A stretch of 64,000 nt of DNA from Ephydatia muelleri (lineage: Eukaryota > Porifera > Demospongiae > Spongillida > Spongillidae): contig JABACO010000018.1 in the NCBI GenBank assembly GCA_013339895.1, positions 6,517,699-6,581,698 of the forward strand, read 5' to 3'. Below the pieces are notes generated by a model that saw nothing but the letters and a program-made list of their open reading frames with translations, was not told the DNA's origin and ran no database searches. Below are positions 1 through 10,933 of this stretch, piece by piece. Every line of letters starts with the position of its first letter. The first letter of the stretch is position 1. A program made the translations under genes and the position numbers.

Positions 1-826
1 CTGGTCATAGAGGGGTGTGAGCTCGCTGGTCATAGAGTGATGTGAGCTTGCTGGTCATAGAGTGGTGTGAGCTCGCTGGTCATAGAGTGGTGTGAGCTCG
101 CTGGTCATAGAGTGGTGTGAGTTCGCTGGTCGTAGAGTGGTGTGAGCTCGCTGGTCATGGAGTGGTGTGAGCTTGCTGGTCATAGAGTAGTGTGAGCTTG
201 CTGGTCATAGAGTGGTGTGAGTTCGCTGGTCGTAGAGTGGTGTGAGCTCGCTGGTCATAGAGCGGTGTGAATTCTGGTCGTAGAGTGGTGTGAGCTCGCT
301 GGTCGTAGAGTGGTGTGAGTTTCACTGGTCATAGAGTCGTTTGAGCTCGCTGTTCGTAGAATGATGTGAGCTCACTGGTCGTAGAGTGGTGTGAGCTCGC
401 TCATTGTAGAGTGTGTGAGCTCGCTCATTGTAGAGTGGTGTGAGCTCGCTGGTTGTAGAGTGGTGTAAGTTAGCTAGTCGTAGAATGGTGTGAGCTTGCT
501 GGTCGTAGAGTGGTATGAGCTCGCTGGTCGTAGAGTGGTGTGAGCTCGCTCATTGTAGAGTGGTGTGAGCTCACTGGTCGTAGAGTGGTGTGAGCTCGCT
601 GGTTGTAGAGTGGTGTAAGTTAGCTAGTCGTAGAATGGTGTGAGCTTGCTGGTCGTAGAGTGGTATGAGCTCGCTGGTCGTAGAGTGGTGTGAGCTCGCT
701 GGTCATAGAGTGGTGTGATCTTGCTGGTCGTAGAGTGGTGTGAGTTCACTGGGCATAAAGTGGTGTGAGTTCACTGGTCATAGAGTAGTGTGACTTAACT
801 GGTTATAGAGTGGTGTGAACTCGCTG
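1..826. repeat. 25-bp minisatellite, about 33 copies
   Basis: A tandem array with a 25-bp unit built around ctggtcatagagtggtgtga followed by gctcg. Copies differ by a few substitutions and occasional 1-bp indels, and the array runs off the left edge of the window. The unit is not a multiple of three, and one minus-strand frame meets TGA, so the array is not coding as it stands. The right end grades into the minus-strand retroelement remnant next to it, whose last readable residues resemble the repeat translation. Confidence 0.95.
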
Positions 827-1390
827 GAGACCACGGGGCCACTGGTGCAGCACATGGCCAGACCTTGGCCGAGTGCTCTCCACCACAGCCTGGGACCCAG
901 CACCTGCGGGTGGCTCGCTCCGTGTGCACCAGATGGTGGAGTAGTACCTGCTGGTGTGGTGGTGAGCCTGCTTGGAACTGGCTGTTGCCGTGCATGAAAG
1001 GGCTGATGTGTGACATACCACACCAGTACGTCCTCCTTCAACACATCCCAGCGGAGGTTGTCCATAGCTGCGGCCTGCCAAAAGAGCTGTCATACCTCAA
1101 GGCTGCTGCCATCGGGTGCTAAGAGCTGGCAGATGATGTGATGATACTCACCAGCTCAAGAGCAGTTTGGGCGCAATCTGAATGCAATATGTTCCAGGCT
1201 TCCATCCAGGAGCTGAGAACTAAGACCTGTCGCCTGGTGCTGTCCTTCTTAGCCACCTGGCCAACTAGCAACCCGTCATCTAATAGGGGAAGGAGTTGGT
1301 CAACTGAGCCGTAGTCAAGGCTATGACTGGAGTGCTGCACACATGAAATTACTTTTATATGGATGCGAACCTGTGAACATATCAACAACA
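826..1390 (-). mobile_element. Retroelement ORF remnant (DIRS-like), broken
   Basis: Minus-strand reading frames, shifted against each other, contain the motifs SSWMEAWNIL (near 1,200), RWDVLKEDVLVWYVTHQPF (near 1,040) and a cysteine-rich stretch CWVPGCGGEHSAKV (near 890). I recognise this order from ORFs of DIRS-type or related retroelements that are common in cnidarians and sponges: a WxEAW segment, a RWD..VW segment, then a zinc-knuckle-like region. At least one frameshift and one stop break it. Family assignment is from pattern memory and is moderate; that it is a mobile-element remnant is more secure. Confidence 0.5.
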
Positions 1391-2214
1391 GTTTGGGATG
1401 ATTTTTGATTGAATAAGGGTTTTAGGGGTAAGACACCCTGCATTGAGCACTAATGCCAAGCTTAGGATTGGTTAGGATCATTCATTGAATGCATCTGTAG
1501 AAACATATGTTTACATCTCAGCCATAGCAGCGGACATGCACTGTACCTAGTACCCATAGAAAGCTTAGTAATACTATGACATAGACTGGTCATGTGCATT
1601 AAACTACACCTGTACCTAAACTCTACCTTAGGGCAAATTCATGTACTCTGTGTGAGCTGAAAATTGTGTGGGCAACAGGAGACCAAAGTTACTGTGAAGT
1701 GACAGATGCCACATAGCTGAGTGGGGGGGGGGGGGGGGGGGGGGGTATAAAGAATGATGAGCAGATTAGCAATACGACAAATAGGAAAGCTTTATTACAC
1801 GTTTCTCCGCTGACCAGAGAAAGATGATGTGAGTGCATAGGAACTTTTTAACAACTTTACACATGTTGCAGTAAAATATAGTTATTCTTTGCAACATGTA
1901 CAATGTATGTGTACCTCTAGAGGGCTATGAAGACATGATGTATGTACAAATGATCAATCTTATGTTAACTATGCACACGTAGAGGGCCAATCCTTTGGGG
2001 ACATGATGCATGTACAGTGGGCCAATCCAATATGTCGCCACATACCTATGTACATGTGAGGGCTCTATGTCATGTATGAAGAACCATTTATATGGGAAAC
2101 TCAGCCTGCAGAGAGAGGAATTGATATAAGGAATGCTTCTACAGGATGATTAAACTAAGAGAGTACAGAAGCTCAGTACATAAACCCCCTCAAAAATGCA
2201 CACAGTTAAATGGT
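1391..2214. repeat. Non-coding; short version of a dispersed repeat and a poly-G tract
   Basis: No gene is seen. A run of 23 G lies at 1,723-1,745. The stretch about 1,640-1,850 (ctgtgtgagctgaaaattg, then aggaaagctttattacac, then gatgatgtgagtgc) recurs in diverged form at 61,717-61,930 and shares its second half with the longer repeat copies at 2.2, 59.0 and 63.4 kb. Confidence 0.7.
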
Positions 2215-2860
2215 AGAATGCACGTGCATGTGGTGTGAGAGTGTGTCATCATCATCAGACTGGTTTATTGTGTGCCACAAGTACTGTATTCGTGAGTGTT
2301 GTGCATAAGAATATGTCATACGATGGTGTACAGGTTTATATACGCAACAATGCAAGTGTGTGAACAAATGCATAAAGGTGTGTGAGCCAGCATGAGTGCA
2401 CTGATGCTCATGTACTATGCGTGAGCTGAAAGTTGATATTGCAAGCGTAGCTGAGTGGGTGTGACAAGAATTTTAGCAAGGGCTACAGTAAATAGGAAAG
2501 CTTTATTGCATGACTAGAAGATGATGCAAGTGCGTAGCAAATACATGGTATAGCCTTACGCGAGCCATGTTGAATTTGGCCATCTGCGACGTGGGAGGCG
2601 CAAGATTACTGCAATTAACCATTCGACTCAATCATTAATTTGGTACGATCGTCTTGCCAAGCGAGACGTCTTCTTCTTCTTCTCCTTTGAATTGTCGCTG
2701 CATGGGTGTTGCGAACGGCTAGCTTCGTTTTAGGCAGAGTATGGGTGGAGAATGGGCGGAACAAAGAAAGTTATTGAAATTTATTGTGGATTGGGAGAAT
2801 GGAACGCGGGCTGCATGAAATAATTGTGCGAATCGAGCTTGAAATGTGCATTAACTTTGC
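2215..2860. repeat. Dispersed repeat family, copy 1
   Basis: Colinear with 59,110-59,800 and with 63,470-64,000. Shared landmarks in order are catcatcatcagac, catacgatggtgtacagg, gagccagcatgag, ataggaaagctttattgc, gacgtgggaggcgcaag, ttggtacgatcgtc and gaacggctagct. On the minus strand it contains AATAAA within the gtaataaagctttcc-like block of the other copies, so the repeat may carry a polyadenylation end. No coding potential was recognised. Confidence 0.75.
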
Positions 2861-2861
2861 A

Positions 2862-3200
2862 CAGGTATATCTCCGTAATGGATAAAGTAAAAATTAACGA
2901 AACAAACAACTCAATAGTGACAGGACCCCTCTACGTACACATCGAATTTTAAACGATTTGGACGCTCCTACCTGAAGATGTGGCGTTTTTGAACCCCATG
3001 GGCTATTGGATCTCGTAACGTCGGCACAGAGTCTGTTCAAGACGCCAAAATATAACTGAAATGGTGTAGTATGACGTGTTGAAAATAGGAAGTCGATAGC
3101 GTGTACTGTTCGGGAGTTACAGCGATTTAAACATAAGGCACTTTTATAACAAATTTTATAATATGCACTAGGTCCCTTTTCGCGGAAACGATCCCATGTG
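2862..3200. repeat. Half-length (monomeric) copy of the foldback repeat
   Basis: Starts at tatctccgtaatggataaag and runs through gacgctcctacctgaagatg, aaaataggaagtcgatagcg and ends near cgcggaaacgatcccatgtg. The same order of landmarks makes up one arm of the large palindromes at 26.5 and 59.8 kb, and part of it the palindrome at 48.7 kb. Here only one arm is present. Confidence 0.75.
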
Positions 3201-3727
3201 ATGCCGTTTATGTTTAATTTTCTCATGCTGTGTTCTGTGTAAATATTCACCTGCAGGCCTCCATCTCTTCCCCCTCCCTCCCAAATATATAATGAAGCAC
3301 ATAGCTCATGTTGCTGCTGTAAACGCGACCACAATTGAGCATATCATTTTTAATTAAACAGTTATAACCCATATTTGATCTCAGTAGGAGTTTGTTTAAA
3401 ACAAATTAAAAATTACGGTGTAGATAAAATGAATCTACAACGTAACTTTTAATTACATGCATGACCCACCTGGTGCCTTTTTAGCATTGATGTAGTTAAA
3501 AGTGGTGTATCAATACTATTCACATTTTAAACTGCTGATCAGATGAACAGTTATGATGTTTTCTAATTATTGTAGAGTTATGCACACTAATACTACTTGT
3601 CTAATTAGTGTAACGTACAAATTATAAATTACGTAGCTAAGTACATGCAAGTATACTTGGTGTTTTAAAAAGCTGTTCTCATTTGTATGAATATCATGAC
3701 CTTTAATCGTTTAATCTTTGATTACAG
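3201..3727. other. No gene seen; AT-rich sequence upstream of exon 1
   Basis: Nothing recognisable. The last bases (tgattacag) form a good splice acceptor directly before the first exon I could identify. Confidence 0.5.
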
Positions 3728-6700
3728 ATGGAGCCTGGAGGTATGAGGAATGTTCAACATGATAAACTTGCTCAATCACTCGTACAGCTGGTCTTTGGAA
3801 ATGCTGGTATGTGTGTGCAGCTGTGCTTGTTCTGCATGTATTTCACAAGTCCACATCACAGTGGGTTAGGACCCCGACATTTGAGTAGGGTATAACGTAT
3901 ATGTTTTTATTTATTATTATTTTATAACACCTTGCAGCACTGTAATCTGCAGGAGGAATTTCCATATTGTTTATGGTTAATAAATGATAGTCCGCCAAAG
4001 CATAAATAAGGAAAATTTTATTAAAAGTGTAATTGTTATTATATTTTGCTGGAATCTTAAAGGATTGAGTTATATATATGTGTACTACATAGCATTTTGT
4101 CTCCTATTTCCAATGATACTAATTTGTAGTGTTTTGTAATATTGAACACATGAATTCTTAAAGTTTTTCCACAAAAATTATTAAAACAATTGTACTCATA
4201 CCAAGTTTAAACTCATGACTAGTCGAATCTACAGCCATCTGGGCCATATATGATACATAACTACGATTATCTACCATTTGGCACTAGCAACATAGGCGCC
4301 GCCTCTCGCCGCATTCTATGTTAGAGCAACAAAAGTTAAAACAACAGAGGTATACACAGCGCCATGTTTACAATAATTTCATTAATAACATACATTTAAG
4401 ATGTGTGTGCAAACGATTGTAACGGCTAGTTTTGAAGTGATTGTATTCTTTCTGCGCATCGGTGATCGAAGTTAGAGTTTCGTTCGATCGTTCATTTCGT
4501 TTTGTTCTTTAGCGACTGCTCATTTATGGCTAAAGAGGTTGAAGATACCAGTAAACGTAAAATAGACAATGGGAGAGATATGTAAAGTGGTTTAGAAGTT
4601 TTACCGAGACAGCAGAACATTCATCGCTGATGAAAAATTTGTTGCCAATGAAGACCAAATGAGAGAGATGAAAAAAAAGTGGGTGAATCGAATGGGGCTT
4701 CTTTGAAGCAAGTGGGCAAAACTTAGTAGAGCCATGAAGAGTGAGCAGTCTAAGGAAACCTTTCACAACTTTAAGCTAGAGATATTTTTTGATAGTGATC
4801 AGTCAGATTTACCAGAAAATGAACAGTCAAATGTCGCAGAGGAAGAGGCTGACTCAGAGGAGCTTGAGACACAAAGTCTTGTACACAATTCAAAGTCTTG
4901 AGTCTTGTACGCAAAAGCATGCAAGATCCTGTTGCTTCTCTTTTGGAAGAACATCTACTTGCCTGCAGATGCAAGATCAGGAGACAGGAACATAATCTGA
5001 ACTTGTCTGTCAGCATGCAGCATTCACACCATATTTGTTAATTCTTGATTTTACACTTTTTATTTTTATGTAGTAAGGTTCATATACATAGTGTTTCATT
5101 TTTTAAGTCACTTGTGCAACTAATATGGATGTCTGCAAACATATTTTGGATATTTTAAAATTTTAATACTTATTTATATTCAAATGAAATAGTTGATTAT
5201 TTTGGTTTGAAATATTTAACACTTATAATCATTAAACTTGATTAATAATAAACATATTCTTGTAACACATAATAAGCACAATTACAATGTATCATTTATT
5301 TTTCTAAATTTACTAATGTCTACATGACCCCTATTTTTAAACCACTGTGCACATGTGGCAGGTGATGGGAAGACCCATTACATTAAGAGACAGTTGAAGC
5401 AGTGTTCTTCAAGTTGCACCATTTCTGTGAATGAGGCCTTTGCACCCCTTGGTGCCATCAAAAAACTGCGTCGACTTCCCTCTGACAAACCTAACTGTGC
5501 AGTTTTCTTCAATTTTACACTGCTATCACCTGCAGGAAAGAGTTTTTCATTACATAATTGCATTGAGGTAAGTGAACAAATCTGTCAGCTTTTTGTAAGA
5601 GAATGAAAGGGCAAGTGCAAGTAAATATAGTAATATAAGACGTTCCGTGTGTGTTCATACCTGCTTAGCCTATCAAACACACACAAAAATGTAGTTGGTT
5701 TATATGGTATTTGTTTTGTTAGAATCTTGAAAGTGAAGACAAACAGACTGCAGAGCACACCTTGTATCGCAGATTGATAGAGGTCATTGGCTGGTTCTTC
5801 TTTGACCTCCTCATCTTGGGATATGTAGAGGACAGGGACACTGGACTCTCCTTCCGTCTTCCTGGAGGGCTAGATTGGGCCATTTACGTGGAGGTGCCAT
5901 CTCGAGACCTTACTATGACCCCGGATAAGATGCTGGAACAGTTCTGTGGTGACATCCCCACGCTTGGTCTGCTAGGAACGTCACATCATGTATGTAGGGA
6001 ACCCTTTATCATTGATGAGGAGGTGCAGCTGGTGTGTAAGTACCTGAAGGCTCACAAGGAAAAGAGGATTGATCGGCTTTACAAAGATGGTATGTTGTAT
6101 TCATTGGCACACACGAGTATCAGTGACCATGCTGACACTTTGTACTGTCAAGTTTACCATTATTGTATCGAATAGTGGTAGTTGCCTAAATTACTATCAG
6201 AATATTTTGGAACTGATTTGTTATTGTTATAGATATAATTATATTATTGAATTATTTTTTGGGGCTTTCTGTGCATTGCTCTACATTTGCCATGTAGAAA
6301 GAAAATGGTCCAGTCTGCAGAGATTGTGACCTTCAGCCAGCATTTGCATTTAACACCGCGTCCGCGAGTAAAGTGGGTCAGAATTGAGGGGAAACTAGAA
6401 ACCTAAAAGATCCGCTAACAATAGAATCACAGGTACTAGTTGTAATATAAGTAGAGTAGCCTTTTACACAATGTTTGCATTATAATTTATAACAGCTGCA
6501 ACTATCACAGTTTTGATGCACGCACTTTAAATAAACTAGTTCGGTACTATGCTTATCATTTTATCATTTTACACCCCTTCCCTTCTTTACTGTAAATTCA
6601 TAAGCATGCATAAGTAATCTATATCAATGCAGCTCTTGGTTTCCCTGAAAATAAAAATTATGTGTGCATGCAGACTCGCAAAGCAGTGTGCAAAGCAACA

Positions 6701-9700
6701 AAGTTAAACCGCATGCGGTAATGTATAGCGTTCTATAGACACGATACAACACATGCACACAGTAAATAAAATACATTGCATATGATTGAAAAAGCATTGA
6801 AATGTTTAAAAGTTCAACTTGGCTTATACAATGTGATTATTGCCGTTTTTCTATGATGATGAAATATGGTTTCATCGACATAGACCACTTTTATATCGCC
6901 GCATTTGTAGCATCCAGCAAGTTGAATGATCTCATACAAAATGCATCCAATGTTGTCTCAAGAGTTGTACTTCCACATTCCTGTATTTGAAAAGAAAAAT
7001 ACTCATTGACCCACTTTACTCGCGAACGCGGTGTTAATAATATTCTTACTCAAATTTTGATTAAAAGTATGTACATGCACACATTATATTAAAGTAATAT
7101 TGTACAATTAGCGATATTCAATTGACAAGAAAGCAAATTGATAGCTGGTATGCTGGAATATGAGGTTGACTAGAATTGCTATTGCTACATCATTTCAGAT
7201 AAATAATACTTGTGATTATAGTTTATTACTTTCAAGCAAAAACTATCAGGGGACTATGACTACTCTATATCAATGAGTGAAAAGAAATAATGGCACAGAC
7301 CTATATTTTCCTTTTACTCACTCAGTTTCCATCCATTTTACACCACCATTGCCCTGCAATTTTATATACACGAAAGTTCTTGACGAGGTTTTTCCATTGT
7401 TTTTTTTTTTTTGTTTTTTCTTTTCATTTCTTTGGTTCAGGATTCTTGCGATAATTTTGCATTTTAGAAGCTTGGTTTGTTTCGCTATCATCATGATCGC
7501 TTTCCAAAATGGTTATGGTTTTTCAAATGTGCAAAATATGAATCTGTTCTGTTTTATAGTCTTGTTAGATAGCTTGAATACAATCGAGAATTAATGAACT
7601 CTGGTAATACTTCTTTGTTGGTTGTGGTATACTTGATTTTAGAGGTTTCATTTTTCATTCATGTGGGATCGATTCCAGGAAAAGAGACCTAGTGCATGCA
7701 GTATAAAATTTCCAGTATGCGCAATAAAAATGTAACGCTTGTATTGAAATGTATGGCTAATTAAAAATTCAGCGTCTTACAACTCCATGACAGACTCCCA
7801 TTATCAATGTGAAAGAAGCAATGTGCAGACGACATCTCAGACTTCTAGAATATAAATCTTGGAAAAACGTGCGTTAGGTCCCTTTTCTCAGAAAAGAATT
7901 CCCATGTATACAATTTATATAAGACATGCTTATGGTCAATTATCAAATTAGGTGTACAGATTTAGCCATTTCTGCCCCTGTATGGTGTTGTTATTCTTAT
8001 TGGCAGGTCAACTAGTGAAGTTCAGTTTGGGCCCCATAATTGCTGAAACAGAGTGTCATAAATTACTGGATGAGTTTATGCCACCTCATATCAGAACCAG
8101 GAAGATCACACAACATTTGTTCATCAAGTGAGTCATTGTGAGCACTTCTAATGCACTATTGTGACTATGAACTCACAAATAACATGAGATTGGATGTGGC
8201 AACTACTTAAGCTCAGCTAGACATAATGTAACTGCTATACACAAGCACATAATAATGGGTTCATGGGAAATTACAGATGTGTTGCACAAAAAGGATGGAT
8301 GTGATGAAATGGTCTCATTCATACATTGCTTAATAGACACTTCATCTGATTATTTTGTTACTTCAGAGCATCATGCTGTTTGATTAAGTAAAATTATTTG
8401 TTTCTTTACTGATGAAGACTAAATTAATCCATGAACTGTCAATTGAAGTGTCATAATATTGAGTTATTATTACAATTATATAGATAACATGAATTATTTG
8501 TTATCATTTCCCTGTATAAATTGGGGGAAAAACTCTGCTAAGTGTCTGATTTTTAATTGAGTTATATAAGCATTGAAAGTAGTTACCAAATTGTGAAACA
8601 CCCTGTATCACTTAGCATTAATGCACCAGCTGCATATATCACGAGCCCCTACAGTAATTTAAAGGTTACTATATTAGATTGAAATTAATGTATTGTTTTG
8701 AAATGCATCCTGAAATTTGTCACAGCTAGAATTGATGAACTTACAATTTATGTTGCAAACTTTAAATGGGGGGCCGGAGGGGTCGAAATATATTTATCAA
8801 CATAGTGTTTCAGTGGTATGTATACCATCTACACAGTCTGAATTGTTTTTCAGAGTTCAATTATGCGACAACACAACATTTATTTTTTTGCTTCGTTCCT
8901 GCCTCATTGACATACACATTGTTTGTCGATTTTGCAGTGATTCACTTATTCATATCTGGGTTTTTATTTCATCCTTGACACTATGTGAAAACCTGTTGTG
9001 TCCGTATTTGCATCCGCATGCTCGTGCGGTTCTGGTATTACTCTTATACAGGTATATAGTATACTTAAGATGTTTACGCAAACCCTGTGAAAGTGGCCAT
9101 GCAGCACATGCAATTCCTCTTTGACTTTGTGAATGCACGTATGTTGTGTTGTCTCCACCAGAGATCAGAAATTTGTCTGCCATGTAGGCTGCCAGATCTG
9201 CACTTTCGAATCATTTGCAGCTATCTAATTTGCAGTGCTATCATAGATGGTGCTATTGGGGTGGTGGAGTTGTAACAGGATGTAGCATGTGAATGGAGTG
9301 GTTGTTCCGTGAGACCTAACAAGAACGTGAATCACTGTTTGCAGAAGCTATCTCATTTCGGGGATACATGTAGTGACCAAGGGCAAATAAAGGTTGCGGG
9401 AGTGGGTATGAGGAAATGCTGCAAGCTCACTATCAGCGTCTGGGGGAAAGGCCACAGAAGCATTGCAAGGCATGCATTTGTAATCTTTAGAACCATTGGG
9501 GAATCTTGTGTTTTGTTGACACATGCATGTGAATGTTCATCTAATTAAATAGTCAAATGATGGTGATGGACCAGCAGGCTCCAAAGAGCTAAGTTTGACT
9601 TCATGAGTTAAAGGGAAGCTTAGCTGCTTGGAGCCTGCCAAACCATCACCATCATTTATCTATCCACCGAGCCCTGACATTCTGACAATTCTGGCTGCTA

Positions 9701-10933
9701 ATATTGTAGATCCTGAACTACAACAGGACATGACCTAAACTCTTAGTGTTAGAATAGCAAACATTCAAAGTAAACACTTAATTATGCTTACATGTAATGT
9801 CATGGTTTTTGTTAGTGTGTGAATAAAAGATTAATTTTGCTATGATTAATTTTAAACATATATAAGCAGTTTAACACCTACATAAACCACTTCCAGCATT
9901 AAATTATGTATTAATTGCGGATGTATACACTTGCGTAAACTTTGTGGTCAAGCAGTTCTTCAAATAGACATGACTTTTTAAAGACTAAAATACTTTTATC
10001 TCACCAGATACTGCAAACCCCGAATAGATTTTAGTATCCAGGTGGATCATTACATACTCTAGTATTATGCCAATAATTGTAAATGGCATGTTATGACTTG
10101 CATGTTCACTTTGACCAGCAAGGCTGTTGAGTTAATTCAAGTTAATTAACCAGTTAAGCATTGCAGGTAATCTTGATGTAAGATGTTTTGCCATTTAACT
10201 CACATATAATCCACAACTTTGATTTTTTATTATTATTTATGAGCCAAAGTGATTCTGAAAGTGACATTGTCGATGTAACATAGTTACAATAGGATCATAG
10301 AATTTGAAAGAAATTTTAAGAGTTAGTGGAGAATGTTGTGCTGGTCCCGTATGGAATTGGTCAAGAGTGGTCAGCTATAGAACTCATATTCAGACTGTTA
10401 TTCTTGATCACGAATGAATGAAATATGCATGATTTAGTTTTGTTCTACCCTTAAATGCATAATTGTTTTATGTTTGCAGCTGCCAAATAATAATTCCAAC
10501 TATATGTATGCATACTACAAACAGGCAGTAACTGAATACTTCTACCTTCCCTAGATATATGAATACTCGATGTTGCTTTCTTGATCACTTACCTGCCTTC
10601 AACTACAACCTTGGAGTTGGCGAATATAAGAAAAATAGACAAGGAAAGCAGGTACACACGGACACCAGAACACTGGGATCCACCCTTATGGAAGCCATGT
10701 TGAAAGAAGTTAGTGATTTCTGTGACCCAGCAATCAAGGAGAATTGGTCGATCAACCCTCATCAGCAGGTTAGAGGCTAGTACACTATTTATTGATAATT
10801 CACTGTTTACTGTCTCATTTTAGTTGATCTATGACATGTCCAGCATTGATCTCATCACACTTCACGCTGATAAATTATTATCTGCTGGTGAAGACAAATT
10901 TACAAAGATAGGAGTGAAAGTTCCTTCCATGAT
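3728..10933 (+). CDS. RNF213-like exons 1-6: first AAA module (AAA2-like)
   Basis: The splice between exons 1 and 2 builds a perfect Walker A, GNAGDGKT (about residues 24-31), followed by HYIKRQL. The position of the Walker B is filled by NCAVFFNFTL, which lacks the acidic DE pair, so this module probably binds ATP without hydrolysing it. That agrees with what is known of AAA2 in RNF213. Exon 3 (FFFDLLILGYVEDRDTG, then a proline-rich link) and exons 4-6 form the helical lid and the link to the next module. Intron 3 holds two MITEs, intron 4 a long hairpin. Numbering as AAA2 is inferred from the order of modules. Confidence 0.85.

Noticed and set aside
1..826. Possible CRISPR-like or regulatory array
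   Set aside because: Units are contiguous without spacers; this is an ordinary 25-bp minisatellite in a eukaryotic genome.
4530..5016. Small ORFs on both strands between exons 1 and 2
   Set aside because: Intron 1; fragments without recognisable similarity. A decayed mobile element is possible but I cannot support it.
7277..7594. ORF of 105 codons with hydrophobic stretches
   Set aside because: Phe-rich translation of T-rich intron sequence; no splice or start context that fits a gene.
8717..9275. Overlapping ORFs of 60-135 codons
   Set aside because: In intron 4, no family resemblance, mixed frames on both strands, AT-rich composition.
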